DNA of 64,000 bases. Origin: Ciona savignyi (taxonomy: Eukaryota; Chordata; Ascidiacea; Phlebobranchia; Cionidae). The notes beneath the pieces were generated by a model. That model was not told the origin of the DNA. It made no database searches and saw nothing but the letters and a program-made list of their open reading frames with translations. Below, piece after piece: positions 34,901-44,828 of this stretch (its first letter is position 1; every line of letters starts with the position of its first letter). A program made the translations under genes and the position numbers. Location: positions 685,517 through 749,516 of the forward strand of contig CH002896.1 of NCBI GenBank assembly GCA_000149265.1, given 5' to 3'.

Positions 34901-36480
34901 TATATCTTTTGTCAAAAAGTCCTAATATTTTTCTTTAATATGTATTAGTTGCGCTTAATTTCAAAGCTGTTTAGGTCTTTGTTTTGTTGTATTTGTTTTA
35001 AACAATTAATCGCTTATTGTAATTTAGCCTATGTTTAACGGCTGTGTTAAATATTATCCGTTTTGCAGCGTTTTATATTTTTTATTTGTCTATCTTTTAT
35101 AAAATGATTTGTTTTGACGACTTTTTTTGCTTTTATATTTGTGTGTTGTTGTGTGTGCGGTAGGGTAATATTTGCAGTTATTTTCATATAAAAAAACATG
35201 AGACGATACATGGCGCAACGTATTACATTTATCATTGATCTGATGATGGCGGAGGGAAGGGTCGTGTTGTGAATCTTTGTTGGCCATGTCATGTTTTAGA
35301 ACATGTCATTGCTTACGAACGCATTTGGCAGCTATTGCAATAAACCTAATAAATACGGGTGATGATGTGTTTAAGTTGAAGAAACAATACGGCGTTTATA
35401 AAGTGTATGACTAAAATATAGCTAAATACATATATATAAACAGCACGAAGCAATATTTTTAAACGGTTTATTATTCTGCGACTTTCTTTTGATAAAACGA
35501 TCGAATTCCGGTGTTATTTCGCATATAATCTTATAAAAAAGTAGCATGCACGCTCATCATTTAGAATAAGAGGTCATAACAAGTAAGTATAATAAATAAA
35601 ACATTAGCCAACCGGAATTTTGCCTGTTAAGTTACTAATTGACTACCTTTATAAATAGGTAAATAATTCGATTAATTGATCGGTTGTGTTATTGGACACT
35701 CAACAGACGTTTGATGCGGTAAATCTGTAGAAAAGTATCCAACAAAAGTAACACATTGCAATAGCTATACCTAGCACTCGTAACCAACACAAATTTATTA
35801 TCTAAGATTCTTAGGTAACAACTATATTCAAATAAACTCTAATGTGCAGTTTCCTTTTCTTTGCCAGCTTTATTATACACATTTACAGTGATTGTTAGTT
35901 TTTGGTATTTATAGAATCATAATCACCATTAACCCCACTGTGGGCACAGTTAATCTGGGGTTCTATAACATACCTGATCCTTATATATACTTTGTTAGTT
36001 GGCAAGACAACACTATTTTATTAAGTTTTCTTGGACGTTTAAATTAAAAAAACACAATAGTAAACTAGAGAGTGTCAACCACGTGTTTAACCACCACTAT
36101 TTGTAAAACACCTGTTGTATGCCATATATTCATGCTACAGGGTCCCTAACCACATTTTGTATTTTATACACTGAGTATGTAGTTTGTTTCTGCAAGCATA
36201 AACGCATGGGTCCCATAGTTATTAAACCATACTTCTTTTCCATGTGAAGGTAAAAAAATAAACGTCTTAAATTTACGAACATTTCACCACAAATGTTTTA
36301 AATTAAAGCTTCCTTTTAAGCGCTGTATTAAAATGAAGCTAAATTCCCAAAACAGCCCGATTTAGTTTTTCGTGGTTTAGGGAATTACTGGGTTTAGTAG
36401 ATAAGTTTCTACTGGGTTTATTACGTAAGTTTCTGTTTTAACATATGTGGGTTATGTTATATAACAATTCTTAATGTTTT
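31928..36480. other. Intergenic region downstream of LBX
   Basis: LBX 3' UTR (AATAAA at 32450), then non-coding sequence. A stretch at about 32,660-33,300 is less AT-rich and has overlapping open frames without family resemblance; a regulatory role is possible but unsupported. A tRNA-derived retroposon lies at 34596-34726. The rest is AT-rich with no feature I could support. Confidence 0.5.
34582..34740 (-). mobile_element. tRNA-derived retroposon with perfect 14-bp target duplication
   Basis: CATATACCCCAAGT occurs at 34582-34595 and again at 34727-34740. Between them, on the minus strand, is a tRNA-like body with box A (TGGCCAAATGGTTAACGCG) and box B (GGGATCGAAACTTGGC), ending in an A-rich tail. 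This is the structure of an L1-type-mobilised tRNA pseudogene or SINE. It differs in sequence from the common SINE of the window. Confidence 0.85.
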
Positions 36481-36489
36481 AATATGATT

Positions 36490-38390
36490 TGTCGATCTCC
36501 TTGTTGGAGATGTCAGTACGACATGGCATACCTGTTACAATCATAATTCAGGAACATTTCTTCGTTTTTTAAAGGAATTACCCTAATAAATGTTTTCTTT
36601 CTTTTAATTGGAACATACTGTTTAATGGTCTAACATTTTACCAAATCTGATTTAAATTGGAGCTGCCGTTCAAGCGATATGCGCAAAAAAGCTAATTTTT
36701 AAGAAAAAATACCGCTTTGGTTTTTTTACGTCTCATGGGAATTCCCCTGGATGTATTATCTAAAATTTTAGTTTCTGAATATATAGCCCATGTTGTCTAA
36801 CAAATAACAAAGTTTGATTGCGCATACAAGTTTTATTCTTGTAGATGTCGGGTCGACATGGCATGCCTGTAACAATCATGATTTGACAACAAAAGCTTAT
36901 TTTTTAGGATATTTCCCTAAGTAATTTGATTAATTCTTGTAAGTGTTAAATCAGTTACTAATGCACTTACATTTTATCAAATCTGATTCAAATTGGAGCT
37001 ACCGTTAAAACGCTATGCGCAAAAGCGCTAATTTTTTAGAAAAAAATTCCGTTTTGGTTTTTAACGAGCCAGGGGAATTCCCCTGGATTCATCACCCAAA
37101 ACTTTGGTTTTTGCATATCTAGATCATGTTGTCCAAAAAATAACAAAGTCTCATTGTGATGTTATTATTCCTTCTGATAGATGTCGGGGCGACATGGCAT
37201 GCCTGTCACACTCATGATTTGACAACAAAATCTTATTTTTTAAGGTATTTTCCTAGGTAATTTTTTTATTTCTTTTAAGTGTTCAATCAGTTACTAATGC
37301 ACTTCCATTTTGTCAAATCTGATTTAAATTGGAGCTATCGGTCAAGCGCTATGCGCAAAAGAGCTAATTTTTTAGAAAAAAATACCGTTTTGGTTTTTAA
37401 CGTGCCAGGGGAATTCCCCTGGATTTATCACCCAAAATTTCAGTCTGTGCATTTTTAGACCATGCGGTTTAACAAATTACCAAGTTTCGTTGTGAATTCA
37501 TTACCCCTTTTGGTAGATGTTGGGTCCACAAATCATACCTGTCAAGCGTTTGACGAAAAAAAAAAAAAAAAGAAAAAAAAAAAACGGACAAAAACAATAT
37601 GTGTCCCATTTTTCCAAATGGGACCCATAATTACCACAACATAATTACACCTCCTTCCTATCCCAGACATTACAATCTACTGCCAAAGAATTCTATCCCC
37701 ACCGCTACAACACACGATTTACTAAACGAGTTGTTATCTGCGGACAGATCGCATGTCGGCAACGAGCGAGAGGGCGCAGGGGGCAACCGGGGTGTACCGT
37801 TTTGGTTTTTAAAATACCGTTTTGGGTTTTAACGTGCCAANNNNNNNNNNNNNNNNNNNNNNNNNNNNNNNNNNNNNNNNNNNNNNNNNNNNNNNNNNNN
37901 NNNNNNNNNNNNNNNNNNNNNNNNNNNNNNNNNNNNNNNNACATGGCATGCCTGTCACACTCATGATTTGACAACAAAATTCTTATTTTTTAAGGTATTT
38001 TCCTAGGTAATTTTTTTATTTCTTTTAAGGGTTCAATCAGTTACTAATGCACTTCCATTTTGTCAAATTTGATTTAAATTGGAGCTATCGGTCAAGCGCT
38101 ATGGGCAAAAGAGCTAATTTTTTAGAAAAAAATACCGTTTTGGTTTTTAACGTGCCAGGGGAATTCCCCTGGATTTATCACCCAAAATTTCAGTGTGGGC
38201 ATTTTTAGACCATGCGGTTTAACAAATTACCAAGTTTCGTTGTGAATTCATTACCCCTTTTGGTAGATGTTGGGTCCCCAAATCATACCTGTCAAGGGTT
38301 TGGCGAAAAAAAAAAAAAAAAGAAAAAAAAAAAACGGACAAAAACAATATGTGTCCCATTTTTCCAAATGGGACCCATAACTAGGAAACA
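36490..38390. repeat. Satellite-like array, units about 340 bp
   Basis: Each unit runs from AGATGTCGG..GACATGGCATGCCTGT, through ATTTGACAACAAAA, CAAATCTGATT.AAATTGGAGCT, CTATGCGCAAAA.AGCTAATT, to a CCAGGGGAATTCCCCTGG palindrome and CATCACCCAAAA. Units start near 36,495, 36,845 and 37,180, with another after the gap. The palindrome is at 37069-37086, 37405-37422 and 38155-38172; in the first unit (about 36,734) it is degraded. Units become more similar rightwards. Two segments, about 37,180-37,632 and 37,941-38,383, are nearly identical, including an A-rich run and GGACCCATAA. Confidence 0.92.
37841..37940. other. Assembly gap, 100 N
   Basis: Exactly 100 N within the satellite-like array; the array is probably longer than shown or partly duplicated by the assembly. 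Confidence 0.99.
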
Positions 38391-38691
38391 ACGAAAGGTT
38401 CATTTTTATCAAAGCATTGAAGTCTACTGTTAAAGAGTTAAATCACCAGTACTACAAAACACGATTTACTTTAACAGCTGTACAGTACTGACTAATTGAA
38501 AAACCCAGAGGTAAACTTTGTACATATGAAAACGCAAACACAGTATGTAAAAATTGTACAAAACAGTATTGATAAACAAAAGCATAATATCAACACCACA
38601 CCAGTGTATACTGTAATACTGAATCATGTTTAAAAGGGAAAATAGTAGATACAAAAGTGGAAGAAATAGCATCAATGATTCATATTTATTA

Positions 38692-39761
38692 TCATGCACT
38701 AAAAAAGATTGTATCAATATCATTTGCTGATATTTTTGCTTCTGTGGTGTCACCAGCTATTTTAAAACCTATGTTGTGATTGTAAGGCAATGTGACGCTT
38801 GCGACAATTTCCCTGGAAAACCACCTAGTTACACCTCTTTTATACATTGTTACATTAGTGGTTGGAGAATACCCTAAAACAGCCCAAAATGTGCCAGTTT
38901 TGGAGTTTCGAGAGTGTACAAAGATCATTTGATCAACTTCTTTTCGGTTAACCGAGGATCTCGGGACACCCCTTGTAGTCCCCGATTAATTTTTTGCCTC
39001 CATTAAGTTGCAATACATCCCATGTCCCAATTCTGGTTCGAAACGAACCTCGTGTATTGCTGCAGCTGATTAGTTGACAGCGTTCCACGGAATAATGAGG
39101 GCACAACCATATCGGTCAACATTGTCGAGTATGTCTGAGAAAATGAAGATGCAAAACTGTGCAAATTTTCATATCGAATTACGGAAGGATTATTTTTAAT
39201 TGCATCGTCTAGCTTACAGGACTTATTGGCAAGTACAACCCAGGAGATGCATTTATTTTCAGGTATAGCAACTCCAGATCTCAGTAAGTGAAGGCGTAGT
39301 ATATTTGTTTTCTTTTTACATTCGGACAACGGACTAGGATATTGTGTTTGCTGAGAAAATGTTTTATTTTCTTGAGAAACAGTCTTTCTTTGTTCCCAAT
39401 AGTCTCCACTTTTGGACGAGATTAGTTGCCCTGACCAATTTTTGACCTCTATACAATGAATGCCATAATTAGTTAGAACAATTAAGTCGATTTCATGTCT
39501 TCTTGTTTGGAATTCATCAGGTACTCTGAGAGAATGAAATATGTTGCAACTGGCAACACACCCCAAATCTTTTAAAAGTTTTTCAATGAATTCTTCTGCT
39601 TGTCTTCCTGCTAGATTTTTCTTGTCTTCACTGTATGTAGAAGGATTAGAAGCCTGCTGTGCTTGCAGGATACGATTCGTTATACCAAACATGCCAGAAA
39701 ACAACTTCACCAGGCAATGTAAACAAAAACATTTGTGTCTGAAAAACATATACCATATCAC
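38692..39761 (-). pseudogene. NERD-domain protein gene, intronless, two frameshifts
   Basis: Frame 39761-39003 encodes 252 residues with a NERD (nuclease-related) domain: LAGRQAEEFIEKLLKDLG, then RVPDEFQTRRHEIDLIVLTN and YGIHCIEVKNWSGQL, which carries the family's D and E-x-K catalytic-type residues. The frame stops at GCIAT, but conserved-looking sequence goes on in other frames: TWDVLQLNGGKKLIGDYKGC after a shift near 39050-39056, and VNRKEVDQMIFVHSRNSKTG to AKISANDIDTIFFSA after a shift near 38951-38962, ending at a stop at 38692. No introns are needed anywhere. It is either a decayed retrocopy or a gene with two sequence errors. The animal function of this family is not known to me. Confidence 0.7.
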
Positions 39762-40437
39762 ATATACTCTAATGCAGATTTAAAAACACATCTCTATGTA
39801 TGACCAGGCGAAAAATTATTTTATGTATACTTATAACCTATATTTTAACTTATAACTAGGCAAAAAAGTTTGTAATGCGCATGTCTGTAAAAAATATGTT
39901 ACCCATACTGTTGATTTACTTTATTAAACTAAGTTCATGCTGGTGGTGATAAAAACACTTTTATTTAGTGTGATATATGAGCTGTAAATTGTACTATACC
40001 AACAGCAATTTATAAAAGTCGTATAATCACATAGACTATATTAGTCAAAAATACCGTATGAATCCTTAATTCTAATAGAATTTTAAATAATTCAACTTGC
40101 TTTTTTAAGTACTCCTAAATAGCAATAATTTTCTTTAAAACACTGTAGTACTAAACGCTTCCGACCTATTAACAGCTACTTATCTCATTAAATTAATTGT
40201 AATAATGACGTTCGCGTACGCAGTGTTGTTAAAATGCGTGGAAGTTCTTTGTTTAGGTTTTATATCACTGGGTGTCACCAATGAGCATTTGTTATTGCCT
40301 TTGAAACAAGAGAACAATGGGCCAAATATGTCGCAACAATGTTTTTCAAAAATGATTGATATAATGACACGTTTAAGTTATAAACTACAGTTTTTAAGTT
40401 TACACGTCATACACGGTTATTATTTCTTACAAATTAG

Positions 40438-40700
40438 TGTAGTGAATTAGTGCGTTGCCTTTCAGTCGAAGGGTTAATAGTTCGAAAGTAGTCGCTAGCT
40501 AGTCGGTTGTGTACTTGGGCAAGACACTTGATGAATATTGCCTGAACACAGCGAAATAATGGGTGCTACCAAATTAAAAAAATGTCTAATTCACACACTG
40601 CAATAGTTTTGTTTACCCGACGGTGGGCGAGAGGTGATCTTGCCCGTGTGTTAACTCCCTTGGTTTTCGGGATAAATGTGAATATCCTATTCTATATTGC
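40438..40700 (+). repeat. SINE copy
   Basis: Blocks GTGCGTTGCCTTTCAGTCGA, CTAGCTAGTCGGTTGTG, GGGCAAGACACTTGATG, CACACTGCAATAG, GACGGTGGGCGAGAGGTGAT and GAATATCCTATTCTAT in order. Confidence 0.8.
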
Positions 40701-41179
40701 AGAATTAGCTAACGAGGGTTACCTTAGTATACGCGGATTTATCGCTTATGTAATCAGATAAGTCGTGCCTATTCTATTTTATAAAATGAAAAAATGTTAC
40801 CTTCAGAATAAAATTATGTTATACCTAAAATTCCTAAAAAAACTGTCTGATTTGCACAATTTTCAACTTTGAAATCTTCATCACTTTTCTGATGCCATAG
40901 AAACACCATTTTTTCCACCCACGTGCGTTTTCACTTCAGTGAGTTTGATCATGATGATTTGTTTTTTATTCTTTCGCGCGAGCTAACACAATGCAGATAG
41001 TTATGCGAGCTATATAAAAATATCACCATGACGTAGGACTAATACTGTAGCGTATGAAGTGAGCGACACCACAGGGATTTAAATACTGTGCTCTAGACCG
41101 ATGTATTGTTAGTAAAACCATTCTTTAAAAAATGCATAAACGGGATCTCAAGGGTGCACGATCCAATAAAGGGGAGCAT

Positions 41180-41375
41180 AATCAGAAAACTAAACGGACA
41201 GAAAGCCGGAAGGAGGATAGTCGTACATTAAAATAATGATTATGAAATTAGATTTAGTTTTAAACATGGGGTTGGAGTTAGAGTTCGTTCTGGGGTACAG
41301 ATTAGTGTTCAGGGGAGGGTTTAAATTAGTTTCCGTAATTTTAGTGAGCAGTTTCCCTCTTTCTCTCCTTTTGGT
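41180..41375. mobile_element. MITE-like element, relative of 14890-15035
   Basis: The right end, TTTTAGTGAGCAGTTTCCCT, is the reverse complement of the start of the 14890 element (GGGAGAAAAACTGCTCACTA). The core GGGGTTGGAGTTAGAGTTCG mirrors its C/A-rich core. The left boundary, near AAAGGGGAGCATAATCAGAA, is uncertain. Confidence 0.55.
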
Positions 41376-41642
41376 GTTGCCCCATAATCACGAAAAAAAC
41401 AGTTAATTATGGTGGTAATATTAGTTGTTATTGGATCAAGTGTTGTGATTTTTAGTGCAATTTTCATTGACTACTGTGGTTTGGGATTATCAATTTATAA
41501 AAACTCTGTTAACTCACTGCTTAGGGATGCGAGAGTAAATGGTGGGTATTCTGCCCTGTTATAATATGAATATTTTTCTTTAGGGTGTAGATTTGTTGGG
41601 TAACCATTTTCTACACATCTTTGCTAAGCTGAAATAGTCTTT

Positions 41643-43535
41643 ATGGCGGGTAAGGGCAACCGAGTTTCTTGTGGAATTGATCTCAATTTCAAAGCTGATA
41701 TTGAAACCACAATTGACAGTGCATGTGGTGAAGGGTACGATTTCATAGTGCTCGATATTGTGAACCCCGAAACGAGAAAAGGCTTTGAAGATGTTGAAAT
41801 TGGTAACAAAATGGGTGATGAAAGTGGTCCAGCTTTTATGTTGGGAAGTCAAGAGTGGAATACCCTAGTAGTTGGTAAGTTATCACAATGGATGACTTTG
41901 GATTCTGATAACAACTACGCAAATGCTGCCGCAGAAGAAGCACTGTTGGCCGAACTCCATTTTGCCACGTATTTGAGTCTACCTGCGGTTCTGGTCAACC
42001 TTAAAAGTTATGACTGTGCGAACTTAGCCAGGTTGGTATATTCACACATTGTCCGTAGCCACCATGCAACGAATATGTGGATAAGTGTTCCCATGAGTAC
42101 ACAAGTGGAAACTATGGAAAATGGTGACAGATCCAATGCAAACAACACCTGGATGTGGTGGAACAAGTTTAGGATGCTTTGCAACCAACACAACAAAATT
42201 TCACTTGCTTTGGAAGTCACAGAAGATTTGCCTGACCCAGCCAGTTTAAACCAATGGCTTGGAGAACCAATCCGTGTTGTGGTTTTAAATGTCTCACTAT
42301 TTTTAACGAATAAAAAAGGCTTCCCCGTGCTGTCTCGTGTTCATCAATTTCTAATGATGCAATTATTCAGACTGAATTGCCAATTTTTGATAACTGGGGC
42401 TGAGAAGCAAAACACATCCTTTCGATCATATCATCAATATTTGGAACACTTGTACCAAAAGCGACCAGCTCCAGACCAGTATGAGTTGTTTGTAAAAGGT
42501 TATGAAGATTACCTACAGTCCCCACTTCAGCCTTTGATGGATAACTTGGAATCTGCTACTTACGAAGTCTTTGAAAAGGATCCAGTCAAATACCGTTGCT
42601 ACCAGGAGGCAATCTACAAATGTTTGGTCGATAAAACACAAGTAGCATTGACTAAAGACCCAATTGTACTGATGGTGTTAGGTGCTGGTCGTGGTCCCCT
42701 TGTACGTGCAGCACTAGCAGCTGCAACTTCCGCAGAATGTAAAATAAAATGCTTTGCTGTTGAAAAAAATGTAAATGCTTGTGTGACTCTCAAACTTTTA
42801 AAGCGCACAGAATGGGTTAATGAAGACGTGACAATAGTCTCCGGGGACATGCGTGTATGGGAAGCACCAGAATTAGCAGATATCATAGTCTCTGAACTTT
42901 TGGGGTCCTTTGGGGATAACGAACTCTCCCCAGAATGTTTGGATGGAGCATCTAGATTTTTAAAACCAGATTGTGTCAGTATTCCTTCAGCCTATACTTC
43001 CTACTTAGCTCCAGTCTCATCTCAGAAACTGTACAATGAAGTTGAAGCAGCTGCAGCTTTAGATCATGATAAGCCTAAGGTGACGGCCTTTGAAACTCCT
43101 TATGTAGTTCGCATACATAATTACAACGAACTTGCTCCCTCAAAGCCGGTATTCTCGTTCACTCACCCTGCAGAAGAACCTAAAGATTGCACTAAGGAAA
43201 ACTCCCACTTGCGCAACTCACGGCAAATTGAACTGAAATTTAACATACCGTGTGATACCGCAGTGCATGGTTTTTCCGGCTACTTTCACTGCACTTTATA
43301 TAAGGATGTAAACATTAGCATAGTACCAGAAACGCACTCTCCTGGCATGTTCAGTTGGTTCCCTATATTTTTCCCAGTAATGAACCCCGTACTGGTAAAG
43401 GCTGGTGATGAAATTGGAATCACAATGTGGAGAAAATGCACAAGCAACAAGGTTTGGTACGAATGGGTAATATCAGAGCCATGTAACTCTACTATACATA
43501 ATCCAGCTGGCAGGTCGTACACTATTGGACTTTAA
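41643..43535 (+). CDS. PRMT5: PRMT5, type II protein arginine methyltransferase
   Basis: A single uninterrupted frame of 630 residues, close to the usual length of about 637. PRMT5 makes symmetric dimethylarginine on Sm proteins, histones and others, together with MEP50/WDR77. Parts in order: N-terminal TIM-barrel region (residues 1-290), YEVFEKDPVKYRCYQEAI (with the phenylalanine that sets symmetric product specificity), VLMVLGAGRGPLVRAAL (AdoMet motif I), AVEKN, the double-E loop SELLGSFGDNELSPECLDGA with both catalytic glutamates, and the C-terminal beta-barrel ending in NPAGRSYTIGL. All key residues are present. The lack of introns is odd: vertebrate orthologues have many. AATAAA at 43825-43830. 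Confidence 0.97.
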   Translation: MAGKGNRVSCGIDLNFKADIETTIDSACGEGYDFIVLDIVNPETRKGFEDVEIGNKMGDESGPAFMLGSQEWNTLVVGKLSQWMTLDSDNNYANAAAEEALLAELHFATYLSLPAVLVNLKSYDCANLARLVYSHIVRSHHATNMWISVPMSTQVETMENGDRSNANNTWMWWNKFRMLCNQHNKISLALEVTEDLPDPASLNQWLGEPIRVVVLNVSLFLTNKKGFPVLSRVHQFLMMQLFRLNCQFLITGAEKQNTSFRSYHQYLEHLYQKRPAPDQYELFVKGYEDYLQSPLQPLMDNLESATYEVFEKDPVKYRCYQEAIYKCLVDKTQVALTKDPIVLMVLGAGRGPLVRAALAAATSAECKIKCFAVEKNVNACVTLKLLKRTEWVNEDVTIVSGDMRVWEAPELADIIVSELLGSFGDNELSPECLDGASRFLKPDCVSIPSAYTSYLAPVSSQKLYNEVEAAAALDHDKPKVTAFETPYVVRIHNYNELAPSKPVFSFTHPAEEPKDCTKENSHLRNSRQIELKFNIPCDTAVHGFSGYFHCTLYKDVNISIVPETHSPGMFSWFPIFFPVMNPVLVKAGDEIGITMWRKCTSNKVWYEWVISEPCNSTIHNPAGRSYTIGL

Positions 43536-44828
43536 TTTTTTGGGGATTTTCATTTTTTCATCTTGATTGAATTTCATGTTGAAGTTTAATCAACATAATT
43601 TCCAATCTTTTCTTTGCAACTTCACAAAGTTCTTTTCTGTACGAGTACTGATAGTACGAATTTCTGTACGAGTACTAATAGTACGAGCTTTCTCATCGAA
43701 TTCAATGTTCCAATGGGTTTTATACACAGCCCTTCTAATTGATGCTATAGTACTACTTTATATTTAGGCAATTAACGTCCGGAGTGATTTTGTGTATGTA
43801 GCAAAATTAGCTAACAATTCGTGAAATAAACTGTTCTGTAAATTGTTATCGGTTGATCATTAGGTTAATATGAAACCTTAAAAAAATAAAAAAAAACACA
43901 TGTGAACGTGAGAATTTCTCTGGTTTCTAGTTACCGTTGCTTGTCCAATGTGTTGTATACAATAGGCATAAGACCATGAATCAAAAGTTTTTTTTACATC
44001 GAAATATTAACAATGATCCGACGGGTCAGTCTGGCGGTTTAGTGCGACGCCTTTCAGCCGAAAGGTGCTGGTTCTGGACTGGTCGCTTGTGTCCTTGGGC
44101 AAGGCACTTAACGGACATTGTCTGAACCCAGCGGATTAATGGGTTCTACAAATTAAGGGAACGTGTATATCATAAACTACAATAGCTTGGTAAAACAACT
44201 TTTTGTGTACTTCAGTAAGGCATTTAATGGTGGACATCAATGTAACATAAAACAAAATCTGCGACATGTGAAGAATCCCGCCTCAATTTATTTAAATCAA
44301 ATTGTCTGTTTATAATTCAAGAAAAGGGTATCTAGGATACAAAATTCGACAACTTGCACAATCTGAATGTCGACATAAGGCATACTGATAGATACTGTTA
44401 GGTTATGACTTTATTCGTTATCCCACTCGCACACTCTGGGGTTAAACTTTAGTCGCCATGTATGCTTATCTTAATATATTGTTACAAAAAACAGCTGCGG
44501 TATTTTAAAATTCCCAGTGAAAAAATGATGACGTCCACAACCACTTATCCTTTGTATGATAATATGGTGTTAACATATCAAGTGGTTAATCACCCACACT
44601 TGAACATTATTCCGCGGTCTACTAACGAGGTGATACAATTACATCGAAATACTCTTATGTGTTTGTTAGGTAGGTGTACAGTGAAATATTTTTGAGGTGG
44701 CCTACTTTTAAATGCGGTGGTTTATTAAGCATTAAAATAAATTGTCAAATATAAGCAAAAACAAGACAATTATTACTTTTAAAAAATTATTAGTAATCAT
44801 TATTATCGAAACTAGCTAAAACGGAGAT
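43536..44828. other. Intergenic region, PRMT5 to lectin-like gene
   Basis: PRMT5 3' UTR, including a short repeat of CTGTACGAGTACT.ATAGTACGA at about 43,637-43,686 and AATAAA at 43825. A truncated SINE follows at 44012-44190. Nothing else could be supported. Confidence 0.6.
44012..44190 (+). repeat. SINE copy, 3' truncated
   Basis: GATCCGACGGGTCAGTCTGG, GCCTTTCAGCCGAAAGGTGC, GGGCAAGGCACTTAACGGAC and AGCGGATTAATGGGTTCTAC in order; stops after CTACAATAGCT without the 3' tail. Confidence 0.8.

Larger units (their letters stand above)
39762..41642. other. Intergenic region between NERD gene and PRMT5 (head to head)
   Basis: AT-rich sequence with a SINE at 40438-40700 and a MITE-like element at about 41180-41375. 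TATTTTTCTTTAG (AG at 41582-41583) is a 3' acceptor-like site 60 bases before the PRMT5 start. Confidence 0.5.
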
